From contig WSLY01000012.1 in assembly GCA_013316825.1 (NCBI GenBank), positions 1-64,000 of the forward strand: 64,000 nucleotides of DNA, read 5' to 3'. Each line of letters starts with the position of its first letter. Position 1 is the stretch's first letter. The position numbers were made by a program, and so were the translations under genes. The notes under the pieces are model-generated. The model did no database searches. It was not told the DNA's origin and saw only the letters and a program-made list of their open reading frames with translations. Source of the DNA: Lachnospiraceae bacterium. GTDB taxonomy: Bacteria > Bacillota > Clostridia > Lachnospirales > Lachnospiraceae. This document shows positions 44,531-53,243 of this stretch, piece after piece.

Positions 44531-45922
44531 ATGGAATTGACGGATATTAAGGAATTATATCGCAGCAGGGAGGACTATTACGGAAAAGAAGTCACGGTAG
44601 GCGGATGGGTGAGAAGCAACCGCGATTCAAAGAGTTTTGGCTTTATCGTAATTAATGACGGCACTTATTTTGAAACGCTGCAGGTGGTATACAGCGACAA
44701 GCTTGCCAACTTTGAAGAAATCAGCAAATTAAACGTAGGATCCGCGGTTGTGGTGAAAGGCGTTATCGTGGCGACTCCCGAGGCGAAGCAGCCCTTTGAG
44801 ATGCAGGCGGCGGAAGCCTTTGTGGAAGGGGTATCGAGCTCCGATTATCCGCTGCAGAAAAAGCGCCATAGTTTTGAATATTTGCGAACGATTCCCCATC
44901 TGCGTGCGAGGACAAATACCTTTCAGGCGGTATTCCGCGTGCGTTCCCTGATTGCCTATGCCATCCACACCTTCTTTCAGGAGAGAGGGTTTGTCTATGT
45001 GCATACGCCGCTGATTACGGGCAGCGACTGTGAGGGCGCGGGCGAAATGTTTCAGGTGACGACTCTTGATTTGACCAATATTCCGAAGACGGAAGACGGA
45101 AATGTGGATTTTGCACAGGACTTTTTTGGAAAGCCGACCAATCTGACCGTCAGCGGGCAGCTCAATCTGGAGACCTATGCGTTTGCTTTTAAAAATGTAT
45201 ATACTTTCGGACCTACCTTCAGGGCGGAAAACTCCAATACCACCCGCCATGCGGCCGAATTTTGGATGATTGAGCCGGAAATTGCTTTTGCAGACTTGAC
45301 GGACGACATGGTGCTTGCAGAGTCCATGTTAAAGCATATTATCCGCTATGTACTGGAGAACGCACCTGCAGAGATGGCGTTTTTTAATCAGTTTGTGGAC
45401 AAGGGACTGATTGAAAGGCTGGAGCATGTGCTTCATTCCGATTTTGCCCATGTAACCTACACGGAGGCGGTTGCAATTCTGGAAAAGCATAATGATGCGT
45501 TTGAATACAAGGTGTCATGGGGCTGCGATTTGCAGACGGAGCATGAGAGATTCCTGACGGAGCAGGAATTCAAGCGTCCCGTATTTGTGACTGATTATCC
45601 GAAGGAAATCAAGGCGTTCTACATGAAGCTGAATGATGACGGCAAAACGGTAGCAGCCATGGACTGCCTTGTGCCTGGCATCGGGGAAATTATTGGCGGC
45701 AGCCAAAGGGAAGATAAGCTTGAGGTGCTTGAGGCGAGAATGGAAGAGATGGGACTTAACAAGGAGGATTACGATTTCTACCTTGACCTCAGAAAATACG
45801 GTTCTGTCCGTCATGCGGGCTTTGGGCTTGGCTTTGAGCGCTGCGTCATGTACCTGACGGGAATGGGTAATATCAGGGATGTCATACCTTTCCCGAGAAC
45901 GGTAAATAATTGTGAGTTATAA
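44531..45922 (+). CDS. asnS: Asparaginyl-tRNA synthetase
   Basis: Class IIb synthetase, 463 residues. OB-fold anticodon domain at residues about 15-110 ([24 protein letters not shown]), class II motif 2 [21 protein letters not shown] near 240 and motif 3 [16 protein letters not shown] near 435. RHAAEF and [11 protein letters not shown] are typical of AsnRS and not AspRS. Two ATGs are possible; AGGAGG is seven bases before 44531. A short repeat hairpin begins at the stop codon. Confidence 0.95.
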   Translation: MELTDIKELYRSREDYYGKEVTVGGWVRSNRDSKSFGFIVINDGTYFETLQVVYSDKLANFEEISKLNVGSAVVVKGVIVATPEAKQPFEMQAAEAFVEGVSSSDYPLQKKRHSFEYLRTIPHLRARTNTFQAVFRVRSLIAYAIHTFFQERGFVYVHTPLITGSDCEGAGEMFQVTTLDLTNIPKTEDGNVDFAQDFFGKPTNLTVSGQLNLETYAFAFKNVYTFGPTFRAENSNTTRHAAEFWMIEPEIAFADLTDDMVLAESMLKHIIRYVLENAPAEMAFFNQFVDKGLIERLEHVLHSDFAHVTYTEAVAILEKHNDAFEYKVSWGCDLQTEHERFLTEQEFKRPVFVTDYPKEIKAFYMKLNDDGKTVAAMDCLVPGIGEIIGGSQREDKLEVLEARMEEMGLNKEDYDFYLDLRKYGSVRHAGFGLGFERCVMYLTGMGNIRDVIPFPRTVNNCEL

Positions 45923-45960
45923 ATAGGATTCGGGTGTCAAAATCCCTGTCCGAATCCTGA
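45923..45960 (+). repeat. Dispersed repeat, minimal 38-bp hairpin copy
   Basis: TAGGATTCGGGTGTCAAAAT then CCCTGTCCGAATCC gives an 8-bp stem GGATTCGG/CCGAATCC. It is flanked by TGAGTTATAA (45913-45922, containing the asnS stop) and TGCGTTATAA (45961-45970), a 10-bp direct repeat with one mismatch that looks like a target-site duplication. Confidence 0.7.
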
Positions 45961-46022
45961 TGCGTTATAAGGTGTGAAAGGAATGCCTTGAAGGGTTTTT
46001 GGATAAAGATGTGGGAGTGCAG

Positions 46023-47267
46023 ATGAAAAAAGCGTTCGTCAGAATCATAAATTTAATATTGGTGATTGCAGTGGTGGGGATAATGACGATTCCTTCCGAG
46101 GCGACGACAGTAAAGGATATTCAGGACCAGATTAATCAGGATAACGCGGCATTAAATGAAATTAATGACGATATGCTGGCGCTGCAGGATGAACAGGACC
46201 TTTTGGAAGAGGAAATCTGCGATTTAGATGCGGAGCTTATCAATACGATGACGGTTATCGGCGGACTGGAGGAGGATATTGCCGCCAGTGAGGAAGCCAT
46301 TGCCGCAAAGGAGCAGGATATCTCGGCAAAGGAAGCGGATATCAGAACGACGCAGGGTTTGTATGAGGAGGCGCGCGAAAAGGAAGAGGCCCAGTACAAT
46401 GCCATGGTTGCGCGCATCCAGTATTTGTATGAAAACGGCGAGGGAGACTATTTGTCGGTTCTGTTTTCCGCGACAAGCTTCAGCGAGATACTGACGCTGC
46501 AGAGCTATATCGAGGCGGTTTATGCATATGACCAGAATATGCTTGCGGCGTATGAGGCGGCGCGTGAAGAAGTGAAGCTTCTCTGGGAAAGGCTGGAGGA
46601 GGAAAAGGCTTCTTTAGAAGAAGAGAAGGCTGCTTTAGAAGCGGAAAAATCAGTTTTGGAGGCAAACCGTGCGGAGATGGAAGCACAGGTGTCGTATCTG
46701 GACGGGCTTCTTGCCAGAAAGAAGCAGGAGTCTGCCAATTATGACGCGCAGATAGCCCGTATGCGGCAGGAAGCGAATGCGTTAAAAGTGAAAATCAGAC
46801 AGGAACAGGCAGAACTGAAAAAGATGGAGGAAGAAGCGCGCAGGCGTGCGGCGGCAGCCGCAGCAAACGGCAGCTACACGGTGTCAGCTTCCATTTCTGA
46901 TATTATTAACGGGGCGAGCGGCAGCGACTTGGGCAAACAGATTGCACGCTATGGATGTCAGTATATAGGCAATCCCTATGTATCCGGCGGCACCAGCCTG
47001 ACGAACGGGGCGGACTGTTCCGGTTTTACCTACCGCATTTATGCTGATTTCGGATATACAATACCCCGCACCTCTTACCAACAGCGGAGCGCCGGCACGG
47101 AGGTCAGCTATGAGAATGCGCAGCCCGGCGATTTGATCTGCTATGAAGGACATGTGGCAATGTATATTGGTGGCGGTTATATTGTACATGCAAGCAATGT
47201 CAAAACGGGGATTAAGGTAAGCAGGGCGACGTACAAGAAGATTTTGACGGTGCGCAGAATCATATAG
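46023..47267 (+). CDS. Secreted NlpC/P60 peptidoglycan hydrolase with coiled-coil
   Basis: About 414 residues. Signal peptide MKKAFVRIINLILVIAVVGIM...SEA; long coiled coil at about 30-275 (repeated Glu/Ala/Lys heptads, EEEKASLEEEKAALEAEK); C-terminal NlpC/P60 domain with catalytic Cys in NGADCSGFTYRIYADFG, His in GHVAMYIGGG and the third position His in YIVHASN. Such CwlO/PcsB-like proteins cut D-Glu-mDAP bonds and are often controlled by FtsEX acting on the coiled coil. The ORF track start is eight codons upstream; GGGAG before ATG 46023 is acceptable. Confidence 0.9.
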   Translation: MKKAFVRIINLILVIAVVGIMTIPSEATTVKDIQDQINQDNAALNEINDDMLALQDEQDLLEEEICDLDAELINTMTVIGGLEEDIAASEEAIAAKEQDISAKEADIRTTQGLYEEAREKEEAQYNAMVARIQYLYENGEGDYLSVLFSATSFSEILTLQSYIEAVYAYDQNMLAAYEAAREEVKLLWERLEEEKASLEEEKAALEAEKSVLEANRAEMEAQVSYLDGLLARKKQESANYDAQIARMRQEANALKVKIRQEQAELKKMEEEARRRAAAAAANGSYTVSASISDIINGASGSDLGKQIARYGCQYIGNPYVSGGTSLTNGADCSGFTYRIYADFGYTIPRTSYQQRSAGTEVSYENAQPGDLICYEGHVAMYIGGGYIVHASNVKTGIKVSRATYKKILTVRRII

Positions 47268-47524
47268 GGGGATGTAGGATTCGGGTGTCAAAAGCCCTGA
47301 CTGAAGTTGCTTCATGTCAATTTGCCCAAACGTATTGGCGCGCTCTCCATTGCACCAAACATTCCAATGAGCCTCTAAAGCGAAAATCGTGTTCAGCAAA
47401 GGCTTCCACGATTTTTGAGTCTCATTTCCATGGTGCAAAAGTCGTTTGCACCAATACGTTTGTGCAAATTGACAAATAACATTTTCGGACAGGGCTTTTG
47501 ACGCCCGAATCCTATAGGGGGATG
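47265..47524. mobile_element. MITE-like fold-back element (240 bp) with 10-bp target duplication
   Basis: The element 47275-47514 begins TAGGATTCGGGTGTCAAAAG and ends in its inverted copy. The arms continue inward: TGTCAATTTGCCCAAACGTA (47315 region) against an inverted copy near 47452-47475 with one mismatch over 24 bp, then TTGCACC/GGTGCAA, AATGAG..CTC/GAGTCTCATT and CGAAAATCGTG/CACGATTTTT around a 15-nt loop. TAGGGGGATG flanks both sides (47265-47274, 47515-47524). No ORF is inside. It looks like a non-autonomous transposable element; the mobilising transposase is not in the window. It sits between the NlpC gene and tRNA-Val. Confidence 0.75.
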
Positions 47525-47592
47525 CCGCGGAATGGAACGCCGTCAGCGGCGGGAGACGTGGCGCTTCCTATGAAAGACACAAGAAAAAACAG

Positions 47593-47622
47593 TTGCATTG
47601 TCTTGGAGAGCGGGTGTATAAT
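47593..47622 (+). promoter_or_regulatory. tRNA-Val promoter
   Basis: TTGCAT (47593-47598) and TATAAT (47617-47622), spacer 18 bp, 8 bp before the mature tRNA. Confidence 0.7.
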
Positions 47623-47630
47623 ACGGGCAT

Positions 47631-47704
47631 GGGGTCATAGCTCAGCTGGGATGAGCGTTCGCCTCACACGCGAGAGGTCATGGGTTCGAGCCCCATTGGC
47701 CCCA
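47631..47704 (+). tRNA. tRNA-Val (CAC)
   Basis: A full cloverleaf: acceptor GGGGTCA/TGGCCCC, D arm GCTC...GAGC, anticodon stem TTCGC/GCGAG with loop CTCACAC (anticodon CAC, reads GTG), T arm ATGGG-TTCGAGC-CCCAT and discriminator A. CCA is not encoded. Followed by a strong terminator, so it is a single-gene unit. Confidence 0.95.
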
Positions 47705-47708
47705 TTAC

Positions 47709-47757
47709 GGACAGCAGATTTCCTTTGGATAAAAGGGAAATCCGCTGTTCTTTTTTT
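47709..47757 (+). terminator. Intrinsic terminator after tRNA-Val
   Basis: GGACAGCAGATTTCC and GGAAATCCGCTGTTC form a 15-bp stem (two G-U pairs) followed by seven T residues. Confidence 0.88.
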
Positions 47758-47810
47758 GCTGTCATGGAAATCATTCCACGACATGAAAAGGCCATTTCAC
47801 GGCAAATGCG

Positions 47811-47839
47811 TTGTTTCGGTGTTTTGGGCAGGATATAAT
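47811..47839 (+). promoter_or_regulatory. Promoter for the small membrane protein gene
   Basis: TTGTTT (47811-47816) and TATAAT (47834-47839), spacer 17 bp. Confidence 0.6.
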
Positions 47840-47895
47840 GAAGTATCCGGTCGTCTTGCGGCGGTCGGTGTATGGTATTTATCGAGGTGACAAAG

Positions 47896-48060
47896 ATGCT
47901 CCATGTATATATTCGCGTCATAATAAGTTTTATTTGGCTGGTGACGGCTATTATAAGCGGTATTTCCGGCAAGCTGCAGAATGCTGCTCTCTATGTGGTT
48001 CTGGCAGGGCTGATTTTGTATTCTGCTTATGCAGCATGGAAAAAAGAAAAAGGCGACTAA
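47896..48060 (+). CDS. Small two-helix membrane protein
   Basis: 54 residues from ATG 47896 with CGAGGTG upstream. Two hydrophobic helices (VIISFIWLVTAIISGISG and NAALYVVLAGLILYSAYAAW) and a basic tail. Placed between a promoter and the next gene in the same direction. Family unknown. Confidence 0.6.
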   Translation: MLHVYIRVIISFIWLVTAIISGISGKLQNAALYVVLAGLILYSAYAAWKKEKGD

Positions 48061-48092
48061 ATGTGGAAAATATTAAAACAGGAGGTACGATT

Positions 48093-48602
48093 ATGCATAC
48101 GAAAACAATGGAAGGACTTGTAGGGGCGAGCACAAATATGGACCTGCTGCATACGCCGTTTCGGGTATATAAAGAGGCAAGACAAAAAGGTGATGCAGGC
48201 GCAATGAAACGTGCAATGGGGTATGTGAACGAGTATTCTGACAAAGCCGAAGAGTATATGGAGAAGGCAGAAAAAGGAATGAAGGAGGATGCAGAGGAAG
48301 CAAAAGAAAAAGCAAAAGCAGAACGTGAAAACGCCCTAAAGAAACGCAGGGAAGAATGGGAGGAGCTTGAAAACAGGATAGAAGAAGGCAGGATGAAGCA
48401 TACGGATACGGTTGAGATAAGCAAAGACGGTAAAGAAGCATGGAGCGAAAATACCGGCGTGGACAGCGATGGTATGGATAACCATGTGCCTGCAGAAACA
48501 GCAGCGGATGCGGTGAAGTCTAAGCCTGTCATTTATACAAAAGACGGAAGCGTGAGCCAAAGCCAGAAAGAATCTGTTGCGAAGCTTTCTGTTTCGGTAT
48601 AG
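48093..48602 (+). CDS. Charged coiled-coil protein, uncharacterised
   Basis: 169 residues from ATG 48093, with AGGAGGTACGATT before it; the ORF-track start is far upstream and unsupported. N-terminal segment HTKTMEGLVGASTNMDLLHT, then Lys/Glu/Ala-rich helices (about 45-105, EDAEEAKEKAKAERENALKK) and a Ser-rich tail. No signal peptide. No family recognised; possibly a structural or scaffold protein. Thirty-three bp after the small membrane protein, so co-transcribed. Confidence 0.7.
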   Translation: MHTKTMEGLVGASTNMDLLHTPFRVYKEARQKGDAGAMKRAMGYVNEYSDKAEEYMEKAEKGMKEDAEEAKEKAKAERENALKKRREEWEELENRIEEGRMKHTDTVEISKDGKEAWSENTGVDSDGMDNHVPAETAADAVKSKPVIYTKDGSVSQSQKESVAKLSVSV

Positions 48603-48683
48603 AATTATGAAAAGCTTCTTGTGTGAGAGCACATAATTTGAATGGCGGAGCAGAATCTGCCAAGGCGGACAGGGGAAATCAAG

Positions 48684-49244
48684 ATGGAATTTGTAACATT
48701 AACACATGACAATATAGAACAGGAGCATATTTGCTGCGCGATAGCCAACGAAAAGGATATTCAGGTGGTCTCAAAAAAGAACTGGCTGAAAGAAAGACTG
48801 GACGAGGGGCTCGTATTTTTGAAAGGAAATGTTCGCGGCAAGTGCTTTATTGAGTATATACCTGCCGAATATGCGTGGGCGCCTGTCGAAGCAGAGGGGT
48901 ATATGTATATTGACTGAAGGTTTTCTTTCCGACCCTGCTTATATGAGATATAAAGGATTTGAAACAGTCGATACGGCAGACCCCTATTTTGAATTGTTGT
49001 ATCTTCCTTTTGACAGAAGCGCAGAAAAGCCTCGTTTTAAGAACACGGTACAGGAACGGGGCGGAATGGCAAAGGCGCGAGGTGCCGCTCTTCATGTGAT
49101 ACCGATACGGACCAGAGAGGAAGCACAAAACGCGCCGTCGCCGTTTTTACGACATTTTCTCTTTTCTATGACGGTCAGCTTGTGACGCATGAAATATTGT
49201 CAGAAAAGAAGTTTGAAAACATTCTGATAAGTAAAGGGATGTAA
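48684..49244 (+). pseudogene. Decayed YoaP-like GNAT acetyltransferase
   Basis: Three pieces in different frames read in order like the roughly 250-residue YoaP/GNAT family. Piece 1 (48684-48917): MEFVTLTHDNIEQEHICCAI to WAPVEAEGYMYID. Piece 2 starts in the next frame at about 48914 with GFLSDPAYMRYKGF and runs to about 49150 (KPRFKNTVQ, IRTREEAQNAPSPF). Piece 3 in another frame gives TTFSLFYDGQLVTHEILS to a stop at 49244. The catalytic acetyl-CoA core expected between pieces 1 and 2 is missing (about 50-60 residues), and another stretch is lost inside piece 2. It cannot be functional as an acetyltransferase. Confidence 0.75.
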
Positions 49245-49251
49245 GCTTGCG

Positions 49252-50160
49252 TTACCGAAAAGTATCGTAGTAGATGTTTTGCGTGTTATTTGTCAAAACA
49301 GACAGTTTTTCATTTGTATCCCGCAAATGTTCTATCTGCGCTATATTCTTATCGGGATCAGCCAGTAATTCAGCCAGGGAATCAAGCTCACACAATTCTT
49401 TTTCTTTCAGTGTTTGTATTCCGCCGCGAAGATATAGGGGTTGATAAGAATAAAAGATTTCATTGTTCAGCAACGCATGAAAATCCATGAACAAATATTC
49501 ACAGGCGCCTTCCAAGGGCGTGGGGGAAAACAGGTTCAGCTTTTTATGTAAGGTGTTTTTTCTCAAGCCAAGCCATGCCTCGGAAGCGGTTACAAATTTC
49601 CTGCGCGGCAAATCAAATTGACTGTAGCCAAATCGCTCTTCATATTCATAATAGCCATCCACATCCGCTAAAACCCACCGGTTTTTTTGAAAATCCCAAT
49701 ATTCATTCACCCAATGTTCCATATAGCTGTCGCCCGTATTGCCAAAATCCATGAATCCGGCTCTCGAACGGCAGGGAATCCCTTTTGCCTTCAAAATTGC
49801 ACTAAACAATACGGAAGCCTGCCGGCAGGATACCGTAATTCTTTTTGTGACATCCTTGTTTGCGGTAAACCCCGCTTCGTCCAAACGCAAAATGCCGGCA
49901 ATCATGGAAACGGCGGTGATATATAATTCATCTTCGTTTTTAAAACGATATTTTGGATAGGACGCAAATTTTCCGTAATAAGTATCCTCCAAATAGGGAG
50001 ACGGCTCCGTAAAATACATGGAAGGGTGGGTAATTTGACCGCAAACCAACATGCCGATGGAAGGGATATCCTCCGGCAGTGACAATATAAATTCTTTATA
50101 TGGCTCTGCATATGTGTAAATACTGGTTTCCAAATAACGCTGGTATGTTTTTTCATTCAT
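49252..50160 (-). CDS. Transglutaminase-like domain protein
   Basis: 302 residues, no signal peptide. The transglutaminase-like triad can be read at Cys in ITVSCRQASVLFSAIL near residue 122, His in YMEHWVNEYWD near 160 and Asp in WVLADVDGYY near 175. Bacterial proteins of this fold are usually cysteine proteases or peptide hydrolases rather than cross-linkers; substrate unknown. It is alone and reads away from the YjbR gene. Confidence 0.83.
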   Translation of the reverse strand: MNEKTYQRYLETSIYTYAEPYKEFILSLPEDIPSIGMLVCGQITHPSMYFTEPSPYLEDTYYGKFASYPKYRFKNEDELYITAVSMIAGILRLDEAGFTANKDVTKRITVSCRQASVLFSAILKAKGIPCRSRAGFMDFGNTGDSYMEHWVNEYWDFQKNRWVLADVDGYYEYEERFGYSQFDLPRRKFVTASEAWLGLRKNTLHKKLNLFSPTPLEGACEYLFMDFHALLNNEIFYSYQPLYLRGGIQTLKEKELCELDSLAELLADPDKNIAQIEHLRDTNEKLSVLTNNTQNIYYDTFR

Positions 50161-50257
50161 AGTTTTTTTCCTTTCTGCTCTGATTTCATGCTATCAAAAT
50201 AAAAAAATTACGTCAATGCAATAAAACCATTCTTTGCATTTGTGTAAAAATGCGGAC

Positions 50258-50286
50258 TGGATATACCGGCGGGTTTCTGTTATAAT
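50258..50286 (+). promoter_or_regulatory. Promoter for the YjbR-exonuclease pair
   Basis: TGGATA (50258-50263) and TATAAT (50281-50286), spacer 17 bp. Confidence 0.5.
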
Positions 50287-50312
50287 GAAAAAAAACCAAA
50301 ACGGAGACGGAA

Positions 50313-50699
50313 ATGAGAACGAGAGAGGAGACGGCGGCATACTGTCTGACGCTGCCGGATGTTTATGCGGACACACCCTTTCGGGATGAAAACTGGACGG
50401 TTATCCGATGCAGGGGAAACCGCAAAGTATTTGCATGGATTTTTGAGCGGGAAGGCAATATTTGGCTCAATGTGAAAATGCGTCCTGAGTGGCGTGATTT
50501 CTGGCGGGAAGCATTTGAAGCGGTAATTCCGGCATATCATCTCAACAAAGAGCACTGGAGCTCCGTTATCTTAAACGGAACCGTACCTGAAAAAGATGTG
50601 CGGAGAATGATAGAGGAAAGTTATGATCTGGTAAAGCCTGATTTGAAAAAGAGCAAAGCAAAAAACAAAAAGGCAAAAAATACAAAGGAAAACGGATAA
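50313..50699 (+). CDS. MmcQ/YjbR family protein
   Basis: 128 residues with the YjbR double-wing pattern (ETAAYCLTLPDVYADTPF, NWTVIRCRGNRKVFAWI, WLNVKMRPEW, HLNKEHWSSVIL, VRRMIEESYDLV). The CyaY-like fold and suggested DNA binding of the family are known; a cellular role is not. C-terminal Lys-rich tail. Fourteen bases before the exonuclease gene. Confidence 0.9.
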   Translation: MRTREETAAYCLTLPDVYADTPFRDENWTVIRCRGNRKVFAWIFEREGNIWLNVKMRPEWRDFWREAFEAVIPAYHLNKEHWSSVILNGTVPEKDVRRMIEESYDLVKPDLKKSKAKNKKAKNTKENG

Positions 50700-50712
50700 A
50701 TACGGGAAGTGC

Positions 50713-51411
50713 ATGATGACAGGGAAAACAGGAAAGAGACTCAATGAGTATGCAGAAAATTATGTGGTTTTTGATTTGGAGACGACAGGCTTCAGCCCTT
50801 TGAAAGATGAAATTATTGAGATATCGGCTCTCAGAGTGCGAAACGGGGCCGTAAAGGAGGAATTTACTACATTAGTAAATCCAAATATGCCGATACCCCG
50901 GGCGGCATCGCGCGTGAATGGTATTACGGATGAGATGGTGGAAGGCGCTCCGCAGCTTTCGAAGGCGCTCGCCGCTTTTCTGGATTTTGCGGGGGAAGAT
51001 GTGCTGGTGGGACATAACATTCACAGCTTTGATATGCCTTTTGTATACGAGGGAGCGAAAAAAGCGCTCTGCCGACAGGTGTACAACAACTATGTAGATA
51101 CGCTGTATTTTGCCAGAAGCTGTATGCCGCAGCTTGGGCATTACAAGCTTACGGATATATCGGCGCATTTTGGCATTGCGACGAAAGGGGCGCATCGTGC
51201 CTTGGCGGACTGTCATATGAATCAAAAATGCTATGAAAAGCTTCTGGAAATCTGGCAGAAAAAACAGGAAGAGATGCGGTTGAAAGAAGGAGAGCAAAAG
51301 CTGTGCTGTCCGCAATGCGGATGTATTCTGATAAAGAGAAAAGGGAAGTTTGGCTTCTTTTGGGGCTGCAGCGGGTTTCCGGACTGCAGATATACGAAAA
51401 ACTGCAGGTAG
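50713..51411 (+). CDS. DnaQ-type 3'-5' exonuclease with C-terminal topoisomerase-like zinc finger
   Basis: 232 residues. The DEDDh exonuclease domain spans about 12-180: FDLETTGFSPLKDEIIEI (D and E), GHNIHSFDMPF (D) and AHRALADCHMN (H and D). The last 40 residues are a four-cysteine type I topoisomerase C-terminal zinc ribbon (CPQCGCILIKRKGKFGFFWGCSGFPDC). This mixed architecture suggests the finger brings the nuclease to single-stranded DNA. A role in DNA repair or trimming is likely; not the PolC proofreading domain itself. Confidence 0.9.
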   Translation: MMTGKTGKRLNEYAENYVVFDLETTGFSPLKDEIIEISALRVRNGAVKEEFTTLVNPNMPIPRAASRVNGITDEMVEGAPQLSKALAAFLDFAGEDVLVGHNIHSFDMPFVYEGAKKALCRQVYNNYVDTLYFARSCMPQLGHYKLTDISAHFGIATKGAHRALADCHMNQKCYEKLLEIWQKKQEEMRLKEGEQKLCCPQCGCILIKRKGKFGFFWGCSGFPDCRYTKNCR

Positions 51412-51521
51412 CGTTAACCGTGCAGGCTGGGCGTATTGGACAGAGGAGCGGCCGTATGTCCTGCTAATGCAAAAGTGAGGAAATCTGTGTCAGGTTTGCC
51501 GTGTGGCGGCAGAATGGAGGA

Positions 51522-53243
51522 ATGATGAAAAGAAAGAAAATGTATGCGGCAGGCATGGTAATCGTATTGATTTTATCTCTTTTTATACAGGGCTGCGGTA
51601 AGAAAACGCAGGAAGTATCCGAAAAGCGGCAGCAGGAGCAAAGTGGGGCTGGAGAGGAAACGTCCGTGGCGCCGGAGAGTGTACAGGTGCCTAAGGAAGC
51701 GGATGAGAAACCGGACGAGACAGAGCCGGAAGATGACAAAGAGCAAAATCCGAAGCCGCCTAAAACGGACGGACAGGAAACGCCGAAGGAGGACTCACAG
51801 GAAAAACCGGAGAAAAAACCTGATGAAGAAGGAAACAAGCCGGTTAAGCCTGCGTCTGCTTCCGGGACGGCATATCCCTCTACGGCCGGCGCCCTGCAGG
51901 TAAACGGGACGCAGCTTACCGACGAAAATGGCGTGGCAGTACAGCTAAAAGGAATCAGCACGCATGGGCTGGCATGGTTTCCCGCCTATGTCAATGAGGA
52001 CTGTTTCAGACAGTTTCGGGAGGAGTGGAATGTCAATGTTATGCGCCTTGCCATGTATACGGCAGAGAATGGAGGCTATTGCAGCGGCGGAGACCAGAAT
52101 CAATTAAAAGAACTGATTCACAACGGTGTGTCATATGCGACATCGCTTGACATGTATGTTATTATTGACTGGCATATCCTGTCCGACAACAATCCGAATA
52201 CCAACAAAGAATCGGCGAAGGAATTTTTTGCGGAAATGGCGGAAAAATATGCCGGTTACAATAATGTGCTGTATGAAATCTGTAACGAGCCAAACGGGGG
52301 AACAAGCTGGAGTGATATCAAGTCCTATGCGGAGGAAGTTATCGGGGTAATCCGTTCCTACGACGAGGACGGCATTATCATTGTCGGCACGCCGAATTGG
52401 TCGCAGTATGTGGACCAGGCGGCGGCAGACCCTATTACCGGATATGACAATATTATGTACGCCCTGCATTTTTATGCAGCGACACACAAAGAGTCCCTGC
52501 GGAATACCATGACGGCGGCAATCGATGCGGGACTTCCTATATTTGTGACGGAGTATGGCATTTGTGATGCCAGCGGCAATGGCGCAATTGATGAAAATCA
52601 GGCGAATCAGTGGGTAAGCACCATGAACAGCTATGGCGTCAGTTATGTTGCGTGGAACCTCTCCAACAAGGGAGAAACCTCTGCAATGATAAACAGCGGC
52701 TGCAACAAAACCTCGGGATTTACGGAGAGTGATTTAAGTGCATCCGGAAAATGGCTGTATCAAATGTTGACCGGTGAAAATGCACAGCTTTCTTCTATCG
52801 GGCAGAACAGCAGCGGTTCCTCCGGCGGCAGTTCGAACGCAGGACAGGGAAATAACAACAGCTCCGGTCAGCAGAATAACGGCGGGCAGGGCGGTTCTGC
52901 AGGCAGCAGTCCGGCGCAGAGCGCCACGGTCACTTTGACTAACGGCGATATTACGTTTACCGCAGAGATGAAAAATAGCTGGGAGTCTGAAGGGAAAGCC
53001 TTTTACCAGTATGAGCTGACCCTGCAGAATACTTCTTCTACAGACTGTGATAAATGGGAAATCGATGTTCCCTTTAGTGAGGCAGTTACGCTTGTGGACG
53101 GCTGGAATGGAGATTACACGGCGTCCGACAAGGTTCTGCACATCATATGCAAGGACTATAATGGAAGTATTGCCGCAGGGTCTTCGGTAAAGGATATCGG
53201 TTTTATTGTCAGCGGAAGCGGGAGCATGAAAGTGGCAGAATAA
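51522..53243 (+). CDS. GH5 endoglucanase lipoprotein with CBM2-like C-terminal module
   Basis: About 573 residues. Lipoprotein signal MKRKKMYAAGMVIVLILSLF with IQGC lipobox; an acidic Pro/Lys/Glu linker (about 25-120); GH5 catalytic domain about 130-420 (TDENGVAVQLKGISTHGLAWF, WNVNVMRLAMYT, VLYEICNEPNGG with the acid/base Glu, FVTEYGICDASG with the nucleophile Glu); Ser/Gly/Asn/Gln-rich linker; C-terminal beta-sandwich resembling CBM2 (WESEGKAFYQYELTLQNT, VKDIGFIVSG). It should be a surface-bound beta-1,4-glucanase. ATG 51522 or 51525 follow GGAGG closely; the choice does not change the signal peptide. No terminator separates it from the convergent M56 gene. Confidence 0.88.
   Translation: MMKRKKMYAAGMVIVLILSLFIQGCGKKTQEVSEKRQQEQSGAGEETSVAPESVQVPKEADEKPDETEPEDDKEQNPKPPKTDGQETPKEDSQEKPEKKPDEEGNKPVKPASASGTAYPSTAGALQVNGTQLTDENGVAVQLKGISTHGLAWFPAYVNEDCFRQFREEWNVNVMRLAMYTAENGGYCSGGDQNQLKELIHNGVSYATSLDMYVIIDWHILSDNNPNTNKESAKEFFAEMAEKYAGYNNVLYEICNEPNGGTSWSDIKSYAEEVIGVIRSYDEDGIIIVGTPNWSQYVDQAAADPITGYDNIMYALHFYAATHKESLRNTMTAAIDAGLPIFVTEYGICDASGNGAIDENQANQWVSTMNSYGVSYVAWNLSNKGETSAMINSGCNKTSGFTESDLSASGKWLYQMLTGENAQLSSIGQNSSGSSGGSSNAGQGNNNSSGQQNNGGQGGSAGSSPAQSATVTLTNGDITFTAEMKNSWESEGKAFYQYELTLQNTSSTDCDKWEIDVPFSEAVTLVDGWNGDYTASDKVLHIICKDYNGSIAAGSSVKDIGFIVSGSGSMKVAE

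Noticed and set aside
47811-48602. 263-residue ORF starting at 47811
   Set aside because: Only the part from ATG 48093 has an RBS and a credible protein; the upstream part is antiparallel to a promoter and the frame of the small membrane protein.
48642-48917. Intact 91-residue acetyltransferase
   Set aside because: The family sequence continues in other frames downstream, so it is a fragment.
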